Shown one piece after another: positions 44,607 to 53,561 of a stretch of 64,000 nt of DNA. The stretch is taken from positions 186,001 to 250,000 of the forward strand of contig NZ_CANLKR010000002.1 in NCBI RefSeq assembly GCF_947491715.1, in the 5' to 3' direction. The translations under genes were made by a program, and so were the position numbers. A model generated the notes under the pieces. That model saw only the letters and a list, made by a program, of their open reading frames with translations, had not been told where the DNA came from and did not search any database. The stretch comes from an uncultured Shewanella sp. GTDB taxonomy: Bacteria; Pseudomonadota; Gammaproteobacteria; Enterobacterales; Shewanellaceae. How positions within the stretch are numbered: the first letter of the stretch is position 1; every line of letters starts with the position of its first letter.

Positions 44607-46766
44607 TTAATTGTTCTGAGAGTAAATCACTTGGTTGCGACCACTTTTTTTGGCTTTATAAAGGTTGATATCTGCTTGTTTTATCCAGTCTTCAAGGGAT
44701 GTGCTGAAACTGGGAGAGGCCATCATTGCACCTATACTTGTCGTCACATGAAACGTCTCTTGGCTCTGTGGGTTTGTTATTTGAGTTTGTGCTAGCTTTT
44801 CTCTGAAGTAGTTTAGGTGTGCCTCGATTTTATGTGGTTCAGAAAAAGATAATATCAATAAAAACTCCTCACCACCAAAACGAGAAATGATATCGGTATC
44901 GCGTTTAAAAGTGTGTGTCAACAAGGTGGATATGGTTTTGAGTGCTTCATCACCCCCTAAGTGTCCCTGTTGATCATTTACTTGCTTGAAGTGATCTAAG
45001 TCGAGAAGGGCGACGACAATTGTTTCATTATTTCGCTGATTAATTTCATGTAAACTGGTGAATTTAAACTCTGCAATGCGTCTATTGTAGAGACCTGTTA
45101 AGGGATCGATTTCAGATAAGGATTTTAGCTGGCTGTTGGCTTCTTCGAGCTCTAGGGTTCTTAATTTAACACTATTTTCAAGTTCAGATTGATAGCTCAT
45201 TAGCTCGCGTTTACTTTTCTGTAGCCTTTGGTGTAATGCATATATTTCTTGTGGGGCTTCATTTTGTATCTGCTCAATATTGACGTTTTGAATGTGATTT
45301 TCATCAAAGTCTTTTGCAATAATGGCCAGTGGTTGGGTTAACCTTAAGCTCACGACACGGGTAATATAAAAGGTAATGAGTAGCGCGATAATGAGAATGG
45401 CAAATGTGGCTAAATAGAGTTCTTCTATCAATTTTATCAAAGGCATGAGTGGATTGAGTGTATAGAGTGTCCAACCATTTTCCAGTGTGACAGAAGCATA
45501 GATGAACTCAGGGGTGGGATTTTTGGTATTGATAATATTCATCATGGGTAACCCTGTTTCATATTCTTCACCAACCAGTTTTACCTTTAATGGTTTTAGA
45601 GGCGCGAGCATCAATATTTTAGAAGCATAGATGACCTTGTTATGTTCATCGACTAGTAACATGGCTTGCTGGTGGTTTTTGGTGTTCTTATGCTCTATTT
45701 TGGCAAATTGGTTTAAATTTAAAGAGCCTTCAATGATGCCTATGGGCTCGTGTTTCGACGGTTGTGAATAAATAGGGGCGCTAATGGCGACAATTGCATC
45801 ATTTCCAAAACCTCTTCCTTGAAAAACGGATGAAACAAAGGTTTGTTGATAGAAAAAAGCTTGCTGAAAATAGTCTCGATCCGCAATATTGATATTGTGT
45901 GATAAATTTAATCCCTTTTTGGGGCTTGCTGCTATTACTTGAGCTTTGCTATCAGTGATTAACATTGTCAAGAAACTGGGGTAACTTTGATGCAGGCTCG
46001 TTAATTGGAATTGCCAGTCACTTTGTGCTTTCGGATCTAGGCTGAGCCAGTGAGCGGCGTTAGCGATGGCTTTGACATGTTCATCGATAAAAACAGACGT
46101 AAAATTACCTAGATGGGAAACGGAGTCTTGTAAATTTTCATAGGTCATCGCTTTTTGTTGTTTAATGAAATGATTATTAAACAGTAGAGTCGATGACAAA
46201 AGGGAGAATGTGAGCACTAGGGTAAAAGTGTAGGTCAGTTGGGTATTAAACGTTCTTCGTTGATTGTCGATAATTTTCGTTTTAAATTGCCAAAAATAAG
46301 GCACAATGAGAACAATTAATGCGCCTAAACTCGTATAGATGAGCGCATTAATCGATTGTTTCAAAACAATAAAAGGTAAACTTGCTGTAGGAATATGAGT
46401 AAAAAAGGTTGCATATAAATAAAAAAGTGGCATTCCCACTAAGAACCAATAGGCAATACTGGCGTAAAGTGCATAAATATTTTTTCGTTTGGCAAAGCCA
46501 AGCCAAAGTGCTTCAAGTCCAAAAAGCAGGTAAACATGAGGGCTCGCCCACAGAAACATGAGACCTGAAACACAAATGATAGCCGTCAAGAGGGCATACC
46601 AAGGACCCAGTAAAATAGCAGCAATGACAATGACAACATTCCCTAAAACCAATGGAATATTCGCGATTAATAAAACGGGATATAAGTTAATACTAAAGCC
46701 TATTAGACCAAGAATAATGGCTAACTTATAGTGTGTAATATTGACCGATGACAATGCCATAAGCAT
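44607..46766 (-). CDS. Membrane diguanylate cyclase with Cache sensor
   Basis: 719 residues. Six or so N-terminal transmembrane helices (about 10-165), a seventh near 180, an extracytoplasmic dCache-like domain (about 205-440), another helix (about 440-465), a HAMP-like and coiled-coil linker (about 470-545) and a C-terminal GGDEF with FGGEEFLLIL (near 630). Makes c-di-GMP. No EAL domain. Confidence 0.9.
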   Translation of the reverse strand: MLMALSSVNITHYKLAIILGLIGFSINLYPVLLIANIPLVLGNVVIVIAAILLGPWYALLTAIICVSGLMFLWASPHVYLLFGLEALWLGFAKRKNIYALYASIAYWFLVGMPLFYLYATFFTHIPTASLPFIVLKQSINALIYTSLGALIVLIVPYFWQFKTKIIDNQRRTFNTQLTYTFTLVLTFSLLSSTLLFNNHFIKQQKAMTYENLQDSVSHLGNFTSVFIDEHVKAIANAAHWLSLDPKAQSDWQFQLTSLHQSYPSFLTMLITDSKAQVIAASPKKGLNLSHNINIADRDYFQQAFFYQQTFVSSVFQGRGFGNDAIVAISAPIYSQPSKHEPIGIIEGSLNLNQFAKIEHKNTKNHQQAMLLVDEHNKVIYASKILMLAPLKPLKVKLVGEEYETGLPMMNIINTKNPTPEFIYASVTLENGWTLYTLNPLMPLIKLIEELYLATFAILIIALLITFYITRVVSLRLTQPLAIIAKDFDENHIQNVNIEQIQNEAPQEIYALHQRLQKSKRELMSYQSELENSVKLRTLELEEANSQLKSLSEIDPLTGLYNRRIAEFKFTSLHEINQRNNETIVVALLDLDHFKQVNDQQGHLGGDEALKTISTLLTHTFKRDTDIISRFGGEEFLLILSFSEPHKIEAHLNYFREKLAQTQITNPQSQETFHVTTSIGAMMASPSFSTSLEDWIKQADINLYKAKKSGRNQVIYSQNN

Positions 46767-46905
46767 CGCTCCTTGGTGTCAATGTCATGTTAATCTAGGG
46801 CCTACCCCTTTAAAAATGGCGGGATTTTACCCTGTTTGTTTTTCACTTATGATGAAACGAGGGCTGAATGCCATTTATTAAGTTTATGCCAAACAAAAAT
46901 ATCTG

Positions 46906-47634
46906 TTAGTTAAAAACGGTGACAGTGGTCAGGAAGCTATGCTTAAAACGGATGTAATGGCATTCAAATTCGTGATTTTTTTTGAACCTTGTTGACCAAT
47001 TTTTGGTGAGAGTTAATATTAGCTTTTGTTGGTCAAGATCGATGTGTGTTATTGCTACGGCGTCAAAATTGAAAAATTGCTTAATGAGAGGATACAGCGC
47101 TTTATAAATGCTTTCTTTAGCAGAAAAAGCAAGGGTGATCCCTTGGTTAAAAGGCAAGGCTGTTGCGCGTATAAGGCCTTCTTCTGTAGGATTGATAATA
47201 CTTTTATAAATATCTTCACAGCTTTTTATATTGATATCATATTCAAGGTCGATGCCAAGAGCTTGAATATCCTTTGATATCGTGATGGCGCAAGCTGCAG
47301 TTTCATTTGAGTGAGTGATGCTTCCAATGACATTTTGGGGCCAGATTGGACTACGGTCTTCGGCATTGATGATGTCTTGATAGGGTAAGGCTAATTGATT
47401 GAAGCAGCATTTAGCTAAAAAGCGTCCTGCAAGGAATTCAGCTTGTCGCTTGGGGACGGCTTTTTTGAGTTTTACGGGCAGCAGAATTTGATGCTCAGTA
47501 AATAATGAAGGGGTAAACGCACTGATCTCAAACTCACATGACAGTAAAGTGATCTCATTCATATGGGGAAAGCGTTGCTGTAAAGGCGTGAGTTTTGAAA
47601 GCATAGATTGAATTCGTTTGATGAATAAATGCAA
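46906..47634 (-). CDS. 4 prime-phosphopantetheinyl transferase, EntD/Sfp type
   Basis: 242 residues. GSITHSNETAACAI, ALGIDLEYD (Mg-binding Asp) and FSAKESIYKALYP (Lys/Glu) are the three family motifs. It activates carrier proteins by moving phosphopantetheine from CoA. No carrier protein or synthase lies in this window. It is the EntD-like class used for secondary metabolites or polyunsaturated fatty acid synthases. Confidence 0.88.
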   Translation of the reverse strand: MHLFIKRIQSMLSKLTPLQQRFPHMNEITLLSCEFEISAFTPSLFTEHQILLPVKLKKAVPKRQAEFLAGRFLAKCCFNQLALPYQDIINAEDRSPIWPQNVIGSITHSNETAACAITISKDIQALGIDLEYDINIKSCEDIYKSIINPTEEGLIRATALPFNQGITLAFSAKESIYKALYPLIKQFFNFDAVAITHIDLDQQKLILTLTKNWSTRFKKNHEFECHYIRFKHSFLTTVTVFN

Positions 47635-47702
47635 ATTGTCGCACTTTTTGAGCCGCTATCAAAGGCTCAAGAAAATGATTATTTTCATGAGCCTTGTTAC
47701 GT

Positions 47703-48002
47703 TTATTGCTTTTCCCCACAATGCTCGCAAAATTTTGCGTTGGTTTCGATAGCTTTATTACACTTATGGCAACTGTTAGCTTTTAGCGTCATGGTATTAC
47801 CGCATTGCTGACAAAATTTAGCTTGAGGTGAGTTTCCTCCACCGCAACTTGGACAAAAAACACCTTGATTTTGAGGCTGTTGTACAGGCTGCTGTGGTGG
47901 TGATTGTGGGTTTTGATAGCCATAATCTTGGTTATTACCATGGTGACCGCCACCCAGTAACCCTTTTAAAAAACCACCACCTTTTCTACCGTGATGTCCC
48001 AT
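47703..48002 (-). CDS. Double zinc-ribbon protein with His/Gly-rich N terminus
   Basis: 99 residues: GHHGRKGGGFLKGLLGGGHHG, a Pro/Gln-rich linker, then four CxxC pairs (CPSC, CQQC, CHKC, CEHC) making two zinc ribbons. Start 48002 was chosen for AAGGAG 7 bases upstream. It is downstream of the P-type ATPase gene with a 13-bp gap, likely one operon. Confidence 0.8.
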   Translation of the reverse strand: MGHHGRKGGGFLKGLLGGGHHGNNQDYGYQNPQSPPQQPVQQPQNQGVFCPSCGGGNSPQAKFCQQCGNTMTLKANSCHKCNKAIETNAKFCEHCGEKQ

Positions 48003-48015
48003 ATTGATACTCCTT

Positions 48016-50331
48016 TTATTGATGACGCAGTAGGCGCAATGCATTTGCGACAACGACGAGGGTTGAACCTTCATGAATGGTGACGGCAAGACCCAATCCT
48101 GCAAAACCAGTCATGGTTGCAATGAGCAGAAATGCTACCACAGAGAGAGAAATGGTTAAGTTTTGCCTAATAATTTTTTGAGCCGTTCGGCTGAGTCCTA
48201 TGGCAAAAGGTAAACGATTTAAATCATCGGCCATCAGTGCGACATCGGAGGCTTCTAATGCCACATCGGTCCCCGCGCCACCCATCGCAATGCCAACTGT
48301 CGCTCTGGCCATCGCTGGAGCGTCGTTAATGCCATCTCCAACCATAGCAATATAGCCAAGATCTTTTTCTAGTTGGGTGATTTCGGTGAGTTTATCTTCT
48401 GGTAGCAAATTGGCTCTGACTTCTGATACGCCAACTTTTTTTGCAACAGCGTTAGCAACAGCACTATTATCACCTGTGAGCATGATGGTTTTTTCAAGCC
48501 CAGTTGCCATTAAGTCTTTAATGGCATCGGCAGACTCTTTTCTTACTGTATCGGCCAGTCCTATTACACCTAACCAGAGATCACCGTGTTTGACTATCAT
48601 TGTAGTATAGCCTGAAGATTCGAGCTCTTTAACACAAGTTTCCACGTCATTGGGCAGAGAATCAAAAAGGCGTGTACTGCCTACATAGAGTGTTTTTCCC
48701 TCTAGTTTTCCTGACAATCCTTTGCCAGTAATAGACTGCATTTCATCAACGGCCATCAGAGTGAGTTCGCGTTTTTCTGCGAGATCGACAATCGCCTTGG
48801 CAAGAGGATGAGTACTTAAGCGTTCAAGGGATGCTGCGATTGTCAGTAAAGCTTCTTCATCAGAATGGAGAGCGCGGATACTTTGCACTTCCGGTTTTCC
48901 TTGGGTGAGGGTACCCGTTTTATCGAAGGCTATTGCCTTGATCCGTCCTAAATTTTCTAAATGCATTCCGCCTTTAATTAATACGCCTTTTTGTGCTGCT
49001 CTGGCAACGCCTGATAAGATGGCCGCTGGAGTAGCAATAGCCAAAGCACAAGGGGAAGCGGCGACGAGAATGGACATGGCTCGATAGAAAGCATCACCCC
49101 AAGCCATATTAAAAAGCGTCGGGGGAATAAAAATAAAGCCAACAACGAGTATTAGGACACTGGGAACGAAATATTTAACGAATTGATCGGTAAACCGTTG
49201 TGTGGGCGATTTTTGCGTATCGGCCTCTAGGACCATGCGCACCATACGGTTTAATGTTGTGTTCTCTGTAAGCTTAGTGACACTGACTTGTATATTGCCG
49301 TCACCGTTAATAGTGCCTGCAAACACACTATCTTGTGCTTGTTTATCAACAGGAATGGACTCACCCGTGATGGGGGCTTGATCGACTGTAGTCGTGCCAT
49401 TAATAATAATGCCATCGACAGGGATATGTTGTCCTGGCTTAATAATAACAATATCGTCAAGCTGTAAACTTTCCACTGGGACTTCTTGATCTACTCCATC
49501 TCTATTGATGAGTGCGGTTTTGGGGGCGAGATCGGCCAGTGCTTTTACAGCCCGTTTAGCCTTATCCATAGCCTTGTGTTCTAAAGAGTGCCCTAAACTG
49601 AACAAAAAGAGTAATAAGGCGCCCTCAGCCCATAATCCCATTGTTGCAGCCCCAATAGCGGCAAGCAGCATCAATACGTCAATATCGAAGCGTTTTTGCA
49701 TCAGGGTTTGTATACTGTCTCTGAAGGTCAACCAGCCTGCAAAAATAAAAGATGCAATGGCGAGTGCTTTTGCTAAGCCAGGGTTATAGCTGTCAATTAT
49801 CCAACTGAATAACAGTAAAACACCTGACAATAGACTCATCACAAGTTCATGATTTGTTTGCCACCAGGTTTTGGTTTCGTTTTGATCCGAGAGCTTGTAG
49901 CCTAGTTTTGATATTTTCTTTGCAATACTTTTATAACTAATAGCATTACTATCAAACTCAAGTCTCAGTTGCGCTCCTGTATAGCTGACTTTAGCGGCTA
50001 TGACACCTTCTAATCGCATTAATGCATGCTCAATGATGGTGGCGCAATCATTGCAATCCATTCCTTTGACATGCAAACTCATATGCTGAAATTGCTGGCT
50101 TAATTTGGCACCAGAAAGCTCAATTAATGCTTGTGTTTGCTTAAGTGTGAGTATGTCTGGGTTATAGTGAACACAGATCCCTGTTTTATCTTCACGGCGA
50201 GTGAGATGTGCTTTTTTAATACCAGAACTTGATTGAAGTAAGGCTTCAAGTTTTGCGATACACGCATCTTGATCACCGATAATATCGGGTAATACGATTT
50301 CGAGAGGGGTGAATTCGCTCTTTTGTTCCAT
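48016..50331 (-). CDS. P1B-4-type heavy-metal ATPase (SPC motif)
   Basis: 771 residues. An N-terminal HMA-like domain keeps MDCNDC (near 91-96), preceded by another HMA-like region without CxxC. The permeation motif is SPCALA rather than CPC (near 425), and the last helix carries HEGST (near 753), both marks of the P1B-4 group, which export Co, Fe or Zn. Phosphorylation loop FDKTGTLTQ near 467; GDGINDAPA is present. GTG... the start is an ATG with GGAG upstream. Specificity is inferred only. Confidence 0.88.
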   Translation of the reverse strand: MEQKSEFTPLEIVLPDIIGDQDACIAKLEALLQSSSGIKKAHLTRREDKTGICVHYNPDILTLKQTQALIELSGAKLSQQFQHMSLHVKGMDCNDCATIIEHALMRLEGVIAAKVSYTGAQLRLEFDSNAISYKSIAKKISKLGYKLSDQNETKTWWQTNHELVMSLLSGVLLLFSWIIDSYNPGLAKALAIASFIFAGWLTFRDSIQTLMQKRFDIDVLMLLAAIGAATMGLWAEGALLLFLFSLGHSLEHKAMDKAKRAVKALADLAPKTALINRDGVDQEVPVESLQLDDIVIIKPGQHIPVDGIIINGTTTVDQAPITGESIPVDKQAQDSVFAGTINGDGNIQVSVTKLTENTTLNRMVRMVLEADTQKSPTQRFTDQFVKYFVPSVLILVVGFIFIPPTLFNMAWGDAFYRAMSILVAASPCALAIATPAAILSGVARAAQKGVLIKGGMHLENLGRIKAIAFDKTGTLTQGKPEVQSIRALHSDEEALLTIAASLERLSTHPLAKAIVDLAEKRELTLMAVDEMQSITGKGLSGKLEGKTLYVGSTRLFDSLPNDVETCVKELESSGYTTMIVKHGDLWLGVIGLADTVRKESADAIKDLMATGLEKTIMLTGDNSAVANAVAKKVGVSEVRANLLPEDKLTEITQLEKDLGYIAMVGDGINDAPAMARATVGIAMGGAGTDVALEASDVALMADDLNRLPFAIGLSRTAQKIIRQNLTISLSVVAFLLIATMTGFAGLGLAVTIHEGSTLVVVANALRLLRHQ

Positions 50332-50689
50332 TTCTCGCTCCAGTTTATATGCCTATATCGTTATGACTTATTGACTTAACATGTTGATAAAACTAAAGGA
50401 TTAATCAAATTATGTCGTACTTTTGAGATTAACTTCTATTTAGTCATTTATTGAAATAAATTTAATCTTTAGGGTAGGATAAATATAGCAGTATTCTTTA
50501 TTTTTCGATTTATAGAGCGATTCTGATTAATTTAAGACTAAAGTCGATACATGTTGAACATTTTTTTTTACATTCCAGAATGATAAAAATACAAATTGCC
50601 AATTTTATTAACTTTTTTTAATGTTTGATTGAGGAAGACATTGACGCGACCTTAAAAGGCCGCAAGAAGAGAAGGAAAAGAGAGGACGA
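50332..50689. other. Gap before P1B-4 ATPase; promoter region
   Basis: AT-rich 358 bp between the ATPase start and the stop of the YHYH gene on the same strand. No certain promoter or metal-regulator palindrome was found. Confidence 0.4.
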
Positions 50690-52201
50690 TTACTGGCATT
50701 CCCCTTTGAAAGTGGGGCCAATAATATAAGGGAAAGCAGGGGATAACTTGCCATTATCAGAGCGAGTGACTGTTATGTGATAGTGGTAACCGAGCTCATC
50801 GTGACTATGGCCATTATGTACGTCAAGGACATGTTCTCCTTGCGTCATTAACGTTTCATCCCAGTACATATCTTGATAATAAGCGCCTGCATCAAGGGAA
50901 ATGGTTCCTCCTCTAAAGGGAGGTTGAAGCGTATAGGGATAACCTAAATCATACCCTATTGTGCTTGCGGGCATTGTTCCTTGGCTAGGAGCAAGTTCAT
51001 TGACCATCAGGCAACTGCGTTCCCCATCACTGCAACCCACGAGAGGATCTTGGTAATCTCGAATACGCCAAGAACTTGTGACGAGTATCCCTTGTGCATG
51101 CCAAGGACCATAGATGGCGTAACCATCTTTTGCAAAGCCATAAACGGGTGAATGTTGGTCGCCTAAATCATTAACAGTGTTGGCTAAGCATTGCGAGTTG
51201 AAATGGTGATGATAATCACCATTTGCGGCATGACCACTGCAAATATCCATATCATATTGTTCAAAAACTGGGGCGTTACGTTGCCAAATATTGTTATCGA
51301 CTCGAGCGTCGGACCAGTTATAAACGGATGTTCCATTGACCATATAGCCAATAGCACCGTTGCCCGTTTCACATGTTCCTGTATTAACATTGGGAGTCAG
51401 AGGAAAGTCCATGGACTTATCGATGTCGAATGGGCAATCCGGGCCTGGTGGCCAGTAACCTTCACCGCCTGTTGTATAGCAAGCACGACCGACAGGGCTG
51501 ACTGTCCAGCCTATATTCTGGCCAAACTTGACTATATCGCCTTCATTCACCGTTAACCCTTGATTATTTTGAAAATCACCCCTTGGGTGTTTGGCTACCG
51601 TTTCAAGTATGGCTTGATCGATAATTACTTGATAATCAGGAATACCTGATGCAGAAACTGTGACACTGTCTCCATTGTTGGTGACGCTGTTGACATGAAT
51701 GAGCGCATTGGGAATAAATTGGGAGTATTCCTGCTCGGTATTTATTATCCAGTCCTTGAGTATATCGGCGCCTGATGTGTTACCTGTATCGGTAGGGCTA
51801 CCGTCAAATGTCCAGACAAATTGATGGAGATTCGGAGTGTTGGTGGATAGTACGACTCTAAAGGTATCGCTGACTGTCGTATTGCTCATTATGTTGCCGA
51901 GTTCAATATCACCGTCACCTGTGCGGATCCAAGAGTCTGGGAATTGAACTAATGTGCCTGTTACGGCATTAATGTTCTTATCTGAAGAAATAAACAGCTC
52001 ATAGGTTAACACCCAATGGCCATTATCTTTTTCAATAGACCGAACTACTGAATATGCCTCAATACTGATATCAGGTGTCACATCATCAGCGAGCACAAAG
52101 GTGGGTACCATGCAAATAAACAGCATGATAAAAAAAAACCTGTAAATGAGGGGAGGGGTTCGTGATTTCAAGTTATTGGTTATGATAAAACAATATTCCA
52201 T
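50690..52201 (-). CDS. Secreted YHYH-domain protein
   Basis: 503 residues. A signal peptide (about 18-38, ending FVLA) and an N-terminal beta domain, then a YHYH domain with NGDYHHHFNSQCLAN and GHSHDELGYHYHITVTR, dense in histidines. Cysteines suggest disulfides. The family is secreted and of unknown function, probably metal binding. Start 52201 was chosen because GGAG lies 9 bases upstream. It is divergent from the GHAH protein at 52792. Confidence 0.8.
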   Translation of the reverse strand: MEYCFIITNNLKSRTPPLIYRFFFIMLFICMVPTFVLADDVTPDISIEAYSVVRSIEKDNGHWVLTYELFISSDKNINAVTGTLVQFPDSWIRTGDGDIELGNIMSNTTVSDTFRVVLSTNTPNLHQFVWTFDGSPTDTGNTSGADILKDWIINTEQEYSQFIPNALIHVNSVTNNGDSVTVSASGIPDYQVIIDQAILETVAKHPRGDFQNNQGLTVNEGDIVKFGQNIGWTVSPVGRACYTTGGEGYWPPGPDCPFDIDKSMDFPLTPNVNTGTCETGNGAIGYMVNGTSVYNWSDARVDNNIWQRNAPVFEQYDMDICSGHAANGDYHHHFNSQCLANTVNDLGDQHSPVYGFAKDGYAIYGPWHAQGILVTSSWRIRDYQDPLVGCSDGERSCLMVNELAPSQGTMPASTIGYDLGYPYTLQPPFRGGTISLDAGAYYQDMYWDETLMTQGEHVLDVHNGHSHDELGYHYHITVTRSDNGKLSPAFPYIIGPTFKGECQ

Positions 52202-52791
52202 ATTAATTTTCTCCATTATTTATTTTTATTACACATGATATTATTCGACCTAATTTAAATAACAATTCTAGTCAATGATCTTGTTTTTTTAGATAGTTTC
52301 TGCCTGTAAATACTTCACGCGTTATAAGTGATAAGTATTTATTTTCGTATTAATTTAAATTGTATTCTTCTGTTCCTTTTTTACTCTAGCTTAATTTTAT
52401 AATGATATGTAAGTTCTGTTTGAAACTTTAACTTAATTTACATATTAAACTGTGTGATTTATGTGAATATAACATAACTGTTTATTTTTTATTAAAAAAT
52501 CCTCTTTGATTTCGCAGTATCTGTTTAAACTAACTCGTTTTTTATTGATGGCTAGTTTGAAACTTTTTGTGGTTGGGATGAGTATTTAGTTTATCTAGGT
52601 AATGGCAATGATGCCCATAACTGATATTCTATTTGGATGTATTGCCCATTGTGTGTTTGATAGTTTTTAATAAACCTATTTTATATAGGAGAGAATTTGG
52701 TTTATTCTAACGGCTATTATTGATGTACAAGATGCACTTGCGATATTGAAGCAGATCAACATGATGTTGACTATAAAATAAGGAGAAGAAG
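52202..52791. other. Divergent promoter region, YHYH and GHAH genes
   Basis: 590 AT-rich bases. A TATAAT at 52398-52403 and a TTGATA (52657-52662) with TTATAT 18 bp on are possible promoter parts, neither certain. No gene seen. Confidence 0.35.
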
Positions 52792-53358
52792 ATGAGAGGA
52801 ATATTGAGCTATGTATTATTGTTAGTAGCAACAGTCAGCTTATTGCAGTGGTTTACAGCGTTTACTATTGAGGCAAGTCAAGACCCCACTAAAGTGGACT
52901 TAATGAATATGGATCATAGTTCAATGAAAAAGAGTAAGGCAAAAGAGCAAGCCATAAATGACAAACATTCACATGCCAATAAAATGATCCCAAAAGGTGT
53001 TATGGAACCTAAACTTGATTTGCAGCTGTTTGAAGATGTTAAGTCGGGTTATAATTTACATATTATATATGATGGGTTTGAATTAGAGTCACCTGAGTTT
53101 TTAGATTCACCCGAAGGGAAAATTGAAGGCCATGCGCATCTTTTTATCAATGGTAAAAAAATTCAGCGAGTTTATGGTGCGTATTTACATTTAGACTCAA
53201 GTTTATTTCAAGTTGGGATAAATTCCATTAGTGTGACGTTAAACAGTCACGAACATGATACTTGGTCTATTGGTGGTGAGCCCATCGTGGCTACTTATTT
53301 TATTAATACGCAAAAGACGCCTTTTATTCAACATTATTTCAGCGCCTTTCCTCTTTAA
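52792..53358 (+). CDS. Exported His-rich protein with GHAH motif
   Basis: 188 residues. One N-terminal hydrophobic segment (about 5-25, signal anchor or signal peptide), a Lys/His/Met-rich linker (MNMDHSSMKK, KHSHANKM), then a beta domain with EGHAHLFINGKKIQRVYGAYLHL and NSHEHDTW. The Met/His clusters suggest metal binding. AAGGAG lies 6 bases before the ATG. No named family recognised. Divergent from the YHYH gene, so perhaps co-regulated with it. Confidence 0.7.
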   Translation: MRGILSYVLLLVATVSLLQWFTAFTIEASQDPTKVDLMNMDHSSMKKSKAKEQAINDKHSHANKMIPKGVMEPKLDLQLFEDVKSGYNLHIIYDGFELESPEFLDSPEGKIEGHAHLFINGKKIQRVYGAYLHLDSSLFQVGINSISVTLNSHEHDTWSIGGEPIVATYFINTQKTPFIQHYFSAFPL

Positions 53359-53518
53359 AATTTCGGTATTGGGCTGTCATTCCATGTATGAAAGGGGATA
53401 TGACATCGCGGATTTTTTATGAGTATTGTGTGTCTGGACTGTTTATTCTCATGAGTTCCTGACATTAGAGGAGAGCACAGGTATAACATTCGTATGGTAA
53501 AAGAATTTAGTATTGATG

Positions 53519-53542
53519 ACGGCTTCACTAAGAGGAAGCCGT
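53519..53542. terminator. Hairpin between convergent genes
   Basis: ACGGCTTC (53519-53526) and GAAGCCGT (53535-53542) with an 8-base loop, in the 203-bp gap between convergent genes at 53358 and 53562. Serves either strand. Confidence 0.6.
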
Positions 53543-53561
53543 ATTAATCATCGGATTGTTT

